Positions 21,163 through 32,850 of a DNA stretch of 64,000 nucleotides are shown in pieces. Position 1 is the first letter of the stretch; every line of letters begins with the position of its first letter. Origin of the DNA: Temnopleurus reevesii (taxonomy: Eukaryota; Echinodermata; Echinoidea; Temnopleuroida; Temnopleuridae); the NCBI GenBank assembly GCA_036244855.1, contig BQKZ01002296.1, positions 1 through 64,000 on the forward strand, read 5' to 3'. Below the pieces are notes generated by a model. That model did not search any database, had not been told where the DNA came from, and worked only from the letters and a program-made list of their open reading frames with translations. The position numbers were made by a program, and so were the translations under genes.

Positions 21163-22251
21163 GTAGGAATAGCATCAGAGATGGGAGGGACTAATTTGCT
21201 TGCAAAATGCATATTTGTAATATATATTTGAAAATAGTGATGCCAATATAAGAGATAATTTAGCTGAATATCTATCCAATGCTGCTTCATTATCTTGATT
21301 TCATCCATCTATGTGCAGAAATTTTCCTTTTTTTGTGCATGTGTGCATATGAGATATTCATTACATTAGCGAGTTGCATCGTGTGTTATCAATATTTTTG
21401 CAACTAAATTTCTATAGATATTTAATCAAATTCCTTGCTTTTCATTAACATTTGCTATTAAAATCTGGAACTATTTCTTTCTTGACTTCAATATAGAATA
21501 CAACAACTATGGAGCAGATATTCAAATTTTTCATTAATCCTTTGCTCATAACATCTTTTCTATAATCTTCTGAAGATAATGATTTCAATCTGATTCTGTA
21601 TGTGTGCTGATATTTAACCATCGCTATGTATGTATTAATTTTGATTCTTTAACTTATTATTCTACAAGATGCACATAACAAGCTAATACTAACAATACAA
21701 TGTCGTTCAATCTCCTTTCTCATTCTAAAACTTCACAACTTTTAGGGAACAAAAAAAAATTGTCCTGTTACCTAAGAATGCTGTGCCAGTCGTTCAGAAA
21801 AAAGTATCCCTTTTTTTAGGTTTTGGGTTTTGAATACATTAATTGTAGACAATTAGACCAAGGTCTTAACTCTTTAACTAGCCAGGACCGTAGTTAGAAA
21901 TTGCCCCAAAATTCAAATTATTCCTTAGAAAAAGATGGCTTCTGCTGTTCATTGGTGACCTTAATAATGACTTAGGGGCAAAAAATGGCAATTTTATTTG
22001 TATATACATGTACATGAATTTATTGTGGTTTTCCTATGTGATTGAAAAGTAGGAATAAAAAAATCTATTCAAATCAGCCAATTTCAGAGTGTTAGTTAGT
22101 GGAGGGCAATCAAACAATTTGTAAGGGGAGGGTGGGGCTATGGCAGAACTACCTGATCTTTTTTTTTGAAAGGTGTAAGAAATTGTAGTAACCTCTGAAT
22201 TTATCGGGGTCAGTTATGATAGGAATTATATTTCCAATGTGAATCTAATAG
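21163..22251 (+). other. QRICH2-like intron 8
   Basis: 1.1 kb, AT-rich; no repeat family recognised. Confidence 0.5.
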
Positions 22252-22449
22252 CTGGATGAGTTAGAAGCCCGGCTGCAGAGTCAGACCAACCAGTGTTCGG
22301 TCACTTTCGAGGACCTGGCGGCTTTACGACAAGATCTGGAGCAGGCCATCGCGGACCTTGCCGAGGCGCAGGACGCCCTCGCTCGCGACGTCTCTCAGAT
22401 CGGCACAGTTGAGCCGGCCGTGGCCACTCCACAGGGGGATAACCATAGG
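22252..22449 (+). CDS. QRICH2: QRICH2-like coding exon 9
   Basis: Acceptor TCTAATAG, donor AGG|GTTAGT, 66 codons, phase 0 (residues about 455-520). LDELEARLQS, then FEDLAALRQDLEQAIADLAE: acidic coiled coil. Markedly more GC- and CpG-rich than the flanking introns. Confidence 0.88.
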
Positions 22450-24342
22450 GTTAGTTTGGGATATCCAAGTATTGGTTTTAGTTTAGTTTATGAGGAAAAA
22501 AATTCAGTTTGATGTGCAAATTTTGTAGAACTGAATCACATGATTGTTTTTGCGAATGGAAGGTGAACGTTTTGCAATCTGTTTGGGTTCCATTTTCACA
22601 TTCTGCCATGATTATATACAAGTTTTTTAATAAAAAAAAAATACATGTATGTTTTTATGTAAAATTTTCTGGGAGTTGAACTGTAGTGTTTTATTATGCA
22701 GAGAACAGCTTTTACCATCTTTTTAGGGTCAGTTCTCAGATCCTACCATTTTCTGGTTGTCAATCTAGATATTCATAATTTGGCCTCTCAAATGCTTTTC
22801 ACACAACCTCTCTCTTCAAATGAATTCACTACCAATTCAATCATCAAACTCTATAACCATAGATAAACATTGCAATTAAGAACATTCAAGTGTTTATAGA
22901 AATATCATTGCAAAATCAATAAAAAAAGGTTTGTTTGGTAATGCCTGCACTTCTTTCATCGGATGCACACTTGTAGAGGTGTGTTTTGGGTGTGTCAATG
23001 AAGTGATGCAGATGTTCAGTGATACACGTATCTTGGTAATCTGAGAAATTTTGAAAACGCATTGATGGAAATATTGTTATGCAGTTTACATTATGAATAT
23101 GTGTTTATTGATCTAAAGAGTCATATTAGGAATAATAACAATAGGTTTTTTCTCATTAAGTATCTGTAGGGAAGAATCTATATTTTATGCTGTTTCTCTT
23201 AATTTAGGAGCTTTTTTTCCATAGATTTTTTGTGAGATAGATTACTCAAAGACAAGGAACAGACAATTTCCTTATCATATTACATCCTTTCTCTTCCTAG
23301 GAATTTTCTATGTACAGCTTATTCTGTCTTATCCCACTTAACAGCCCTAATATCCTATATTTAATAACAATTTTTCACGATGTAATATTTTTTGGATTTG
23401 GATCTGTTTCTCGTTTTTAACAATGTATTTACAAAATGTTTGCAGTGTATATATGATGTATCTTCTAATATATCTTCTGTATATTGTACTCTGTGAACTA
23501 ACCATTCTCTTCTTTTTTTCATCCTGTTTTCTCCTCTTCCCTCCCACATTTTCTATCACTTCTCAACCTATCTCACTTTTATAACCATACATTGCACATG
23601 TCAAAATCGTCCTTGCTATTTGTTTTGGAGAACATTTATTGAATTCTACCCTTTGCCATCCTGCATTTTGAAACCTCACAATGCACTTCCTACGCCCCCA
23701 ACATCCTGGATTTCCAACCTCCTGAAACTTATATATTTTTTTATTCATACGTGTTGCCTCGTCATTCACACTTGCTAATATCCTGAACCTTCCATGAATA
23801 TATTCTGTATACAACAAATTATGAAATGCCTCCAACACCTTCAATTCAAATGCTTCTGACACCTCTTTTCATTACATCCACATTAATACTTCCCTTTGAT
23901 TTATTAATAATGTCATTTATTTGCCATAAATCCTTTATTATCTGCACAACAAAATACCACTCCACTCTGACTAATTTCCATAATTTAATGTCACTTCTTA
24001 ACCATTTATCATTTCTTCTGGAGTATTTGTCTTTCTATTTTACTTCAAACTTTCTATGATTTATTGAAAAATTCTTCCATATAACCAATTTTTGCCCTGC
24101 CCTTCTCTGATATGCCTTATCACATGTAAAACTATTTCTTCTATATGAAATAAATCTTCATTTTTTCTACATACTGACAAGATTATTTTTTTTAATCATT
24201 AACACCACCATTGAGCTGTATCTCTTTACATAATTTCCTCAAAATGATCTTATTTTGCCAATTCAATTCATCTTGATTCACACAAACAATTTTTAATTTT
24301 ATCACCACTAATGCAATTTGCCCATTACCTTGCACAAAATAG
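22450..24342 (+). other. QRICH2-like intron 9
   Basis: 1.9 kb. The second half (about 23340-24180) is pyrimidine-rich on the plus strand. Open frames at 23563-23862 (minus) and 23826-24059 (plus) have no resemblance to known proteins. Confidence 0.5.
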
Positions 24343-24588
24343 TTGCTAGATGAGCTAGAGAGTAGACTCCAGTCCAGCATTAGAGGACTATCTACCAATG
24401 TAAAGACACAGATTAGTGATATAGGGGGTAGGATTAGCAGCCTGGAGAAGAGTCTAAAGGAGAAGTTTGGGGAGTTAGCGGGCATGGTCACCTCTCGGCC
24501 CACTAAGGTCAAATCCGTCAAATCGGTCAAGTCGGATCCCAAGGTCAAAGAAACGGCCAAAGAAACGGTAGTCTTGACATCAACTGCG
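24343..24588 (+). CDS. QRICH2: QRICH2-like coding exon 10
   Basis: Acceptor ACAAAATAG, donor GCG|GTACGA, 82 codons, phase 0 (residues about 521-602). It begins LLDELESRLQSSIRGLS, closely parallel to the start of exon 9, so the two may come from an old exon duplication. After a helix (ISSLEKSLKEKFGELAGM) comes a basic repeat KSVKSVKSDPKVKETAKETV. Confidence 0.85.
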
Positions 24589-24902
24589 GTACGATTTTTA
24601 ATGGTATTTTTGGATGAATTGTTTCAAAGATTCTTTTTCATTATAATGCATGACCGATTATGAACTATTACGAAGACCACAGTGGAAGAAGTGCCTTTGT
24701 AAGCATAATAATGATAGTAATAGTAATAGTAATAGAAATAATAATAATGATAATATTAATAATGATAATAAAGAATAATAATAATAATAATAAGAAGAAG
24801 AATAATGATAATATGCATTTATGTAGTGCATAATATTTTTTAAATGGTCTCAGTAATAATAATAATGATAATATGCATTTATGTAGTGCATAATACTGTT
24901 TT

Positions 24903-25621
24903 TTAAGGGGGCCAATCTGGTAAAAAAAAAAAAAACTTTTTTTTTTTTTTTTTTGTGATAATTTGAAATGTGCCTTTCAACTTTCAACTTTCAACCTTTC
25001 AACTGCTAAAAGCAATTTAAAGCCAACAAATGATGAATAATCACGACTTTTATGTAAATTCTTATTATATCCTTTATAAAATGCTAATTTTCTCGGAATT
25101 ACAAATTTTGGACAAAAATTGCTATAACTTGAAAAATATTCATCAGAATTACATAAAAATTGGCAGGAATATTTGTTTTTACACAGCAAACAATCCTATG
25201 ATGGTTTTTCTGCATACCTACCTCACAAGCAAAGTTATTGGCAAATCTCACTCAAATTTATGTTTTTTCTTTGAAATATGTTAATTATATGTAAATGATG
25301 AAAATTATTCAAATGGTGTCATAGGATTGCTTTGCTTACCATATACTATCAAAATCACATACAAGAGCTTTGATATCTCAAGTATAATTTGAGCAGTAGT
25401 ACAAACAATGAGCACTTTGATATTTGTTGTCCTTGACAAATTTGCATATAATTTGCATATTTAATAAGATAAATAAATTTTTGAAGCAGATTTAGATTCT
25501 CCATTGTCTCAACCTTCCAAAAATGTATGGTTTGTCGGGGTTTACTTATTCAAGTAAAGATACATTTAGAAATCATTATTGAAGTTTATTTCACTCTATT
25601 TTACCAGACTGGCCCCCTTAA
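24903..25621. mobile_element. 719 bp TTAA-flanked element with inverted ends
   Basis: Left end TTAA-GGGGGCCAATCTGGTAAAA; right end TTTTACCAGACTGGCCCCC-TTAA. The 19 bp inverted ends differ at one position. The TTAA duplication fits piggyBac-like insertion. The neighbouring copy of the host repeat (near 24839, TTTTTTAAATGGTCTCAG) shows the uninterrupted site. Inside are only short AT-rich frames, so it is non-autonomous. Confidence 0.8.
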
Positions 25622-25669
25622 GTGGTCTCAGTACCTGACTATGGCAAGGCCAAAGGGAATTTCTTCCTG

Positions 25670-25782
25670 CTGGTACCTATTCGCCTCACCTGGGTTGAGA
25701 AAGTAAATGAATTCTTTGGTGAAGGAAATCAATGGAATTACTGGGACCCAAACCCTACTTAACCACAACACTTTGAAATTAC
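25670..25782 (-). mobile_element. tRNA-derived SINE, degenerate copy 3
   Basis: Minus strand. Shares the body of the SINE at 13317 (CTGGTACC, CCTCACCTGGGTTGAG, GAAGGAAATCAATGG) and a decayed tRNA-like head (TGTGGTTAAGTAGGG, GGTCCCAGTAA). Confidence 0.6.
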
Positions 25783-26790
25783 AGTGAAGTTCCATACATA
25801 TTACACATATATGCACGCAAATCCTATTTGAGGTTTATTTATGTTGCACTCAACAAAATTTGTACACTTAGGGACTTCTTTCATAGAACTATTGATTATA
25901 TTTCTTCCATTTTAGATGTATGGCAACAGTTATTTGTTCAGAAAATAAATTTGCTTTTGCAGGTTTTGCCAGGGTGCATTTAATGCTCTTAAATTTTTAT
26001 TCTCATTTGAACTATTCATGTTTATAAATGGGTGCACTGCTTTTGGAACTTTCATATAGTACTTTTATTCAATAATTTTTTGCTGATCCCTATTTATATC
26101 AAATCATCCTTTATTATTTGTTTTTCATTTTTGTTATATGATTGTTTATTGCTTGTTTTCATTTATTTCGGCTTGGGATTATTTTAATTATTTGTTTTTG
26201 CATAGTGAAAGTAAAATGTCAGTGAGTACATGTTTACAGGTATTGCAAGTTTTTATAATTTTTTTTAAATTGTATTCTGCAGCTTGCTTTGACTGTATTA
26301 CTTTGTGGCATTGCAGTCTTATTGAATTTAATTATAATAATTTAGAATTATATTCTAAACAAACAGTATCATGTAAAAAATAATAGATAATGGAACAAAA
26401 TTCCTTTGTTTATCAATAATGTAATTTGCAAGTCTTGAAAATTGGGAGATATGTATTCAAAATCTTCTCATCATGTACGCTGTTCATTTTAAAGCTTATT
26501 AAATGGAATCTTCAGTGCTAGCTTGATTTAAGAAAAAGCATATTCTCCATTGCAAGGTTTTTAAATTTCTGATTCCTCATAATCAAATTCATTAGTTATC
26601 AAGATTTTAGTCAATGTGCATTATAGTAAAAAATGAAAGTAACAAATGTATTGAATTTCCATCCTAAGCAGGAAATTCCTAAAATGATATTTCATTGAAG
26701 ACACAGTCATATTTCTTTTTGGAACATAATACTTTTCTCCCTTAATTTCATACTAGATGAAACTTTTTTCCAATAAATCTTTTCTAACAG

Positions 26791-26913
26791 GACAATGAAA
26801 GCCTCCAGAAACTCCAGGATGCGCTTGCTGACCTACAAGCGGAGGTGGAGAAACTCAACACATCTTACATTCATCTGGTAGATGAGCATAATGTCAAACA
26901 GAAACACATAGAT
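26791..26913 (+). CDS. QRICH2: QRICH2-like coding exon 11
   Basis: Acceptor TTCTAACAG, donor GAT|GTGAGT, 41 codons, phase 0 (residues about 603-643). Coiled coil: LQKLQDALADLQAEVEKLN. Confidence 0.88.
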
Positions 26914-27845
26914 GTGAGTATTACATCATAATTTTTAACCCTTAAGCTGCTCTGTATACTGCACTCCCCGTGCCAAGTTTATTTTGTGCGGCTCCTTGGA
27001 GCGGTTTTTAAAACTCTTTTATCCTTTCCACCTCTATAAATTGTTTTCTGCTTATCGTATGACAAAATAGCCTGCTAATACCTAAGCAGGATGTGAGAAC
27101 AATACAATAGCTCCAGAGGGTGTTATTACGATTGCGTGTATACACGCACTTGGCACTCCTGCATAGAGGAATGAATGGCATGTTAAAGGTTAATGGTTGT
27201 TATCTGCATTTTGCTATTGAAATTGGTGTCATCATACTTTGTCAATGTGTATTCTACCACTCAAAATAACATTAACGTTTTGTGTTGTCATATCTTTATT
27301 AAATCATTGAATACTAGGCACTTTTATATGGGAGCATGATTAATTGTATGTAAAAATTGTTTATCAGTATAAGATGCAATGAATTTGACATGTGTAAAAG
27401 CACTTTATCTGGGGCTTTTTGCATAAAAGGAATCCAATAAATTGAAAATTAATTGTATCTCTATGGTACACGTTTTTCCATAGACTTACAATAAATATTC
27501 ATCGTGAGTTTGATTGCATCTTTTATGTTACAGGCCCATTGTGTTCATATAAATACTAACTTCTTATCTATAGCCTATTTGTGATAGGCTGCAGATACAA
27601 TGCTCATACAAATACAAACATTTGATGTGAGTGAATCAGTTGTGGAGCTGATTAGGGTTTGCAGCGTTTACATGCTGTGTGTTATGTCTTGATGTGCTCT
27701 CAGTAACTTATTAATAAACACAATGACTTGTTAAATATCAACATTTCCGCTTACATTTCTTTTTACGTAAAAATGTATCTAGCATTCCATTTATATCCCA
27801 TTCGATAGGATTAAATGAGAGTTATCTGTATATTTTTTTTTCCAG
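26914..27845 (+). other. QRICH2-like intron 11
   Basis: 932 bp; nothing recognised beyond a poly-T stretch before the acceptor. Confidence 0.5.
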
Positions 27846-27920
27846 GCTCTCTACACATTTGTTGATCGTCTACAAGAAAACAAGGCAGATAAAGAGCATG
27901 TCATCATGGAGATAGACGTG
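27846..27920 (+). CDS. QRICH2: QRICH2-like coding exon 12
   Basis: Acceptor TTTTTCCAG, donor GTG|GTAAGT, 25 codons, phase 0 (residues about 644-668). ALYTFVDRLQENKADKEHV opens the DUF4795 region with its N-K-A-D-K signature. Confidence 0.88.
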
Positions 27921-28395
27921 GTAAGTTTCATTATTAAGATGATCATACACTCATGCCCACTCTAAAGGTTTAGGACAAGCATGAGTTATAATACAGAATC
28001 CTATCGTACTATATTGCCTAAACATTTTGTTAAACCTCATATGAAAATTCTTGTACAATTTATCATCGGCTATTTGACATTTATATGCTCGGAAACTTCA
28101 GTTTATGTGAGGATGAAAAAAAAGTATATCATGATTCTGCTTATGGATTGATTCATGAACACTTCATTGAATGCCTATAATTTCATGGATGGACACTTAC
28201 AGAATATTTTTATCAGGTTACAAGCACTGAGATCTGGATAACTTTGCATTGTGTGTGTGTTTTTTAAAGCTGCTATTGAAAACAAAAAACAACAAATATA
28301 AGAAATATTGAGAGGATAAAGCAATCCAAAGGGAAAAAAATATTGTTGATGAGAAAATATGTAATGAATAAAATCTTTTTTGTTCACATTTACAG
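27921..28395 (+). other. QRICH2-like intron 12
   Basis: 475 bp, AT-rich, nothing recognised. Confidence 0.5.
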
Positions 28396-28506
28396 AAAGC
28401 AGACAAGCGTGCATTGGAGAACAAGGTTAGCCGTTCTCACTTTGACGGAGCGGTGGACGAACTATCCAGGAATCTCAATGATGTCATGGAGAAACTTACT
28501 GGGCAT
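28396..28506 (+). CDS. QRICH2: QRICH2-like coding exon 13
   Basis: Acceptor CATTTACAG, donor CAT|GTAAGT, 37 codons, phase 0 (residues about 669-705). KADKRALENKVSRSHFDGAV is one of the best-conserved DUF4795 motifs, followed by LNDVMEKLTGH. Confidence 0.92.
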
Positions 28507-30054
28507 GTAAGTCACAATTAGATACATCTTGTTTTTTGACAGCAGTTTTTGTTTACAAAATAGTTATTATGATGAAGTTTAATCTTGATGCTTGAATAAG
28601 AAAATTGGCAAAGTTTTCAAATCACATCCAAAAAGCTTGCCTATGACAGTTTCATGCGTGAACTGTGACGAGAAGGGGACGGCATTAGCACCTCCAGGTC
28701 AGAGTTATGAGATGCTCCGGGAGGGGGGGGGGTATGCAAAATTTAAGTGGTTGAGCCCTCCAGATCTTCAAAGCCTGTGGGCATGATTTGTCAATGTTCT
28801 TACACCTTGCTCAGACTATGAACTGATGTTAGCTCGTGACTTCACTGTTGCCTTTTGATCATAAGTTAGAGAGCAGAATTTTTTTTTTGGGGGGGGGGGA
28901 ATTTGGATCAAGAAATCTTCCAACAATTCAAATCTCTCCAAATCAAAGACACAATGTCATACTGCATTGGAAATGAGCCAAAAGACCACCCCTCTGTAAC
29001 TTTTTATCTTTCCACACCATGTGTCATGTGTAATGCTCAGCTTCATGGATTGTGGAGATAATGCCAAAATGTCACTAAAAGGCGACACTGGTGTGTCAAT
29101 GAGTTACACAAAATGCTATCTTCCGATGACACTTTTTCTGCCATATTTCAGTTTTTATATAAAGTGGAATAAGGTTACAGAATCTGTATGTAATTTCATT
29201 TTTTAACCCTCTTTGAGGAATTGTGTGAAATTAAACTTTTCATTCAATTTTTCAATAATTCCATCATCAATAAATAAAATCATAGTGATCTTTGTAAGTT
29301 CAAAGAATAACCTATGTTTTTAAAACCTGAATTGTCAGTTACACATTCCTCTTTGATTACCCCATTAGCAGTGGAATGTGGATTGATTTTTTGTAAATTT
29401 CATCTCCTGTAATCTACCATTCTGTTTTCAAGTTTTCTATTTTTACACATACCAACATTGTTCAATTCACACTTGTGGAATCCTACAGTAACATCTTTGT
29501 ACATGCCAATGCATTGTACAATCAATTGGCCCTGTACCATCTGTGTGTATTTCACGTTCATGGTATTTCCTGTAATATACAACCTGTCAATCAAGTTCTG
29601 CCTTGACTGCTGCTAACTTATTTCTTTTAGAACAGAAGTATTAAAAGCAAAGCTGGAGAACTAAATACTTCATAGATGCTAAGGGTCAGTGGTCCCAAAT
29701 CTGTAATATTAATGTTGATTCCCACAGGACAATGATATAACTGAGGGTCCATGGGGCATGAGATCAATAGAAAAGTCATGCAAATTTTCAAAACTTTGAG
29801 CATGAGAAGATACCAAAAAGCATGGATATCACGCACAATTCATAAGACTTGGTGTATCTGTGATACTTTTAATTTCAATTTTTAAGATTCATTAGTCTGA
29901 ATGATATTGGTCGTTTATCATAGCTATCATAGCATATGAATATCATAATTCTAAAATTCAATCTCTTCAAGTATCTTGTATCTTATCTGCTAGAATTTTG
30001 CACAAAGATGCATTTTTATTTATTCACCAATTTATTCTTCATCCACCTTCACAG
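28507..30054 (+). other. QRICH2-like intron 13
   Basis: 1.5 kb. Poly-G runs near 28718 and 28888; otherwise nothing recognised. A 64-codon frame at 28592-28786 resembles no family. Confidence 0.5.
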
Positions 30055-30227
30055 AGAACTGCTTGGGATTCTGCTGTGGGTGAATTGAAACTGGACATTG
30101 ATAACAAGCTTGACCGCATGGAGCTCGACCCTCTCAAGTCCTACCTGGACAATCGCATCAAATCGGTCAGCAACAAGTATGTCAAGAAGGAAGTGGAAAC
30201 TGGGGAAGATGCAGCAGGCTTCAGAAA
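30055..30227 (+). CDS. QRICH2: QRICH2-like coding exon 14
   Basis: Acceptor CTTCACAG, donor AA|GTGAGT, 173 nt, enters in phase 0 and leaves in phase 2 (residues about 706-762). DIDNKLDRMELDPLKSYLDN is a DUF4795 hallmark; the rest is basic helix. Confidence 0.93.
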
Positions 30228-30598
30228 GTGAGTATTTTGTCTTTGTCAAAAGTGATAAACAATGCCATGTAAAATTTATGGGGAAATAGTATGTATCACG
30301 GCTATATGTTTGTGTTTTTTCCCATTTTTTGCCCATATTTGTAATAATGAAAATACCTTTCATTGACATATAATCTTGCAAAGATCCAGCATTCTAATTC
30401 TATGCTGTTCTTCATACTATTTGTACTTTCTTGCTTTAATGCAAATATATATCATTCTCTGTTCCTTTGTTGTTAAATGAAAACAGTTATGTAGCGACTA
30501 TATCTATTTCCTCAGCCATTTTGTAAATACAATCATCATTATTTGTTACTAGCTTGCAGGTAGAATGAAGAGTACATAATATCAAATTGATTTGTTAT

Positions 30599-31078
30599 GC
30601 CGGAAGCATTATGTTTTCGGGTTGTCCGTCCGTCCGTCCGTCCGTGCATCCCTCCGTTCGTCCGTCCGGACCTTGTTACCGTGATAAGTTCAGAACCGCT
30701 CGACGAATTTTGACCAAACTTGGCTCAAGTATGTATAAGCATGTGAGGATGAACTGATTAGATTTTTGGTTCAGGGGGTCAAAGGTCAAAGGTCACAGGG
30801 CCAAAAAACTTGTAAAAAATCACCCAAAATTGCTTGTTACCGCAATAAGTTCAGAACTGCTGTACAGATTTTGACCAAACGGCTCAAGTATGTATAAGCA
30901 TGTGAGGAAGAACTGATGAGATTTGGGGTTCACAGGGTTAAAGGTCACAGTGCCCAAAATTTGTAAAATATATTTGATTTCTGATGGCATGGAACAAACA
31001 AGCCGTACATATCTTTCTGATTGCGTGATGGCGCAGGCATAAATTTCGACCGTGCGCGGTCGAGGATTCATCTAGTTT
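30599..31078 (+). repeat. Interspersed repeat with (GTCC)n head and two internal units
   Basis: Starts GCCGGAAGCATTATGTTTTC and (GTCC)n, then two related units of about 170 bp (GTTACCGtGATAAGTTCAGAAC... near 30676 and GTTACCGCAATAAGTTCAGAAC near 30836). This word set is common in marine invertebrate genomes. Unit 1 holds three AGGTCA-type half sites spaced by 1 nt (30776-30795). Non-coding. Confidence 0.65.
30776..30795 (+). promoter_or_regulatory. Triple DR1 nuclear-receptor-like half sites
   Basis: GGGTCA-A-AGGTCA-A-AGGTCA: three direct half sites each 1 nt apart, the DR1 geometry bound by RXR, HNF4 and COUP-type receptors. They are part of a dispersed repeat, so function is not implied by position. 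Confidence 0.4.
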
Positions 31079-31106
31079 TATTCATACTGATCATGTTCTT
31101 TTTCAG

Positions 31107-31166
31107 ACCGCTGCAGAAATTCCACTGTATATCTTGTGACCGACCATTGGATATGGCCCCTCAGGC
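31107..31166 (+). CDS. QRICH2: QRICH2-like coding exon 15
   Basis: Acceptor TTTTTCAG, donor GC|GTAAGT, 60 nt, phase 2 in and out (residues about 763-782). KFHCISCDRPLDMAP carries the C-x2-C pair that is nearly invariant in DUF4795. Confidence 0.92.
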
Positions 31167-31700
31167 GTAAGTAAATTTTCATTAGTTCTTTAGTGAGATT
31201 GATGAAGAAGATCTTCAAAAAAATGTTTTTATAAATGGCAAATTCTATGTGATAAATTCCTATATATCAAGTCATTAATGTGGTTTTAATGTAATTAATA
31301 ATACTATGAACTTACATAAAATTGTTTGCAGCACAAGGAAACATGTATGTAAAGGAAAAGTTGGTGTAAGCTTGCAACAAAGTCAGATTTTAGATACTTG
31401 ACATGAGGCATGAACTGTTATTTAAAGGGAATTTTAAACTTTGCCTTGTTTCATGAGGTTTTCCTTCATTATGATCATTTTGTTGGCATAGCAGTCAGAC
31501 TACATGGCTCATGTTCTTAGCTGCAATGTAATGTTACCACCTTGTACCCATAGGGACCTGGCAGTGATGAATGACATGGCTCTTGCATGCAATAGACATT
31601 GAGAAATGATGACAATAGATGATAATGCAATGTTCATTGTTATTACTAAGCCAGCTTATGAATGTTCTGACACTGATTTTGTTGACTATTTACTCCACAG
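31167..31700 (+). other. QRICH2-like intron 15
   Basis: 534 bp, nothing recognised. Confidence 0.5.
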
Positions 31701-31802
31701 ACCTATTGCATCATTGCCAGAGAATAAGGGTCTACCAAGCACTCGAACAGGAAGGCCATACACGACCTTTGAACTTGAACAGATCCGAGCGGCACAAAAG
31801 AA
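31701..31802 (+). CDS. QRICH2: QRICH2-like coding exon 16
   Basis: Acceptor CTCCACAG, donor AA|GTGAGT, 102 nt, phase 2 in and out (residues about 783-816). GRPYTTFELEQIRAAQKK matches the conserved RPYT-x-FELEQ-R motif of the family. Confidence 0.93.
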
Positions 31803-32713
31803 GTGAGTACTTAATGCAAACAATTCTCAACGTTTCTGGCCATTCCTTTAATGTATGTAAACCAAAAAGCAGACTCTTGCATGTGTAATTCTTTTTAAAT
31901 TTATTATTGTTTGTACTTAATTTATTCTTAATTTGTGCTGGCTTGCATATGCCCTGTTTGCCTTATTTCCTGTCATTAACATCATACCTCAGCCAATTTG
32001 TGTTGTCATGCTTTTTTTAAATGTTTATTCCTTTATTCTGTTAATTTGTCCAACTCCCAAAACTTCATCAATGTGCAAAAATGTATGTATCTGTAAGTGT
32101 AATCTTTATTTCTAACATAGTCATTATCTTGTTTTCATATTTTTTTTTTATTTCATTTGATGTAAATTTCTATCTAAATTATTTGTACTTGTATTTTTTA
32201 TTTTGTCTTGATTCTTAATTTCATGTCATTTGTGTGTAAATGTTCTTCCTGTTTGTCCATCTTCTAACTCTCTTTGTGTGTTCACTCTGCACATTTCTCT
32301 CCCTCTCTATCCCTCTCTCTCTCTCCTTTCCCTTCTCTCCACCGTTCCCTCTCCTCTCCTCTCTATCTTGCTCATGTGCTGTTCCTCTTTTTATTTCCTT
32401 CTTGCTTTTTCTAAACACTCACTCCCTTTCAACATACCTCTGTCCTGTCCTTTCTCTGTATTTCTCCTACATTCTTTTTCTGTAATTTCATTTTATACAT
32501 CCCCCTCATGCATTTTACTTCTTTCTAATACATCCCCCCTTTCTCTCTTCCACTTGCATTCTTTCCCTCTTTCTATATTTCTTCCTTTCCCTCTATTTTC
32601 TCCTATACACATTCTGCCTCTCTCTTCCCTCCTTCTTACTATCATTCCCTCTCCCATCTTCTCTATCTCATTCTCTATCATATCCTGTCTGGCATATCGT
32701 CTTGACTAACCAG

Positions 32714-32849
32714 CGTAAGGCCGGGTAAAAACGTCCAGCACTATGAACGAGCCTTGTTCCGCCAGGAGATTGCCCGGCGGCGCAGGAATGATATTCTCGC
32801 ATACCTGGTACACTTTGATAAGACCACGGGGGTTCCGCACAGGCACACG
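32714..32849 (+). CDS. QRICH2: QRICH2-like exon 17, other allele, cut by an N
   Basis: Acceptor AACCAG. Codes for the same residues as the start of 33619-33828 (VRPGKNVQHYERALFRQEIA and onward to PHRHT), with about five nucleotide differences, all synonymous, then runs into the N at 32850. It is an allelic duplicate, not an extra exon. Confidence 0.8.
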
Positions 32850-32850
32850 N
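32850..32850. other. Single-N assembly join 2
   Basis: The sequence after the N restarts at a position equivalent to 31939. Confidence 0.95.

Larger units (their letters stand above)
24589..26790 (+). other. QRICH2-like intron 10
   Basis: 2.2 kb holding (AAT)n-type microsatellite (about 24707-24795), a duplicated 35 bp block (GATAATATGCATTTATGTAG and following, near 24807 and 24867), a TTAA-flanked element (24903-25621) and a degenerate SINE (25670-25782). Confidence 0.55.
30228..31106 (+). other. QRICH2-like intron 14
   Basis: 879 bp, about half of it the GTCCGTCC-type interspersed repeat at 30599-31078. Confidence 0.55.

Noticed and set aside
23563..23862. 99-codon minus-strand frame in QRICH2 intron 9
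   Set aside because: No recognisable motif; low-complexity purine-rich composition on that strand explains the lack of stops.
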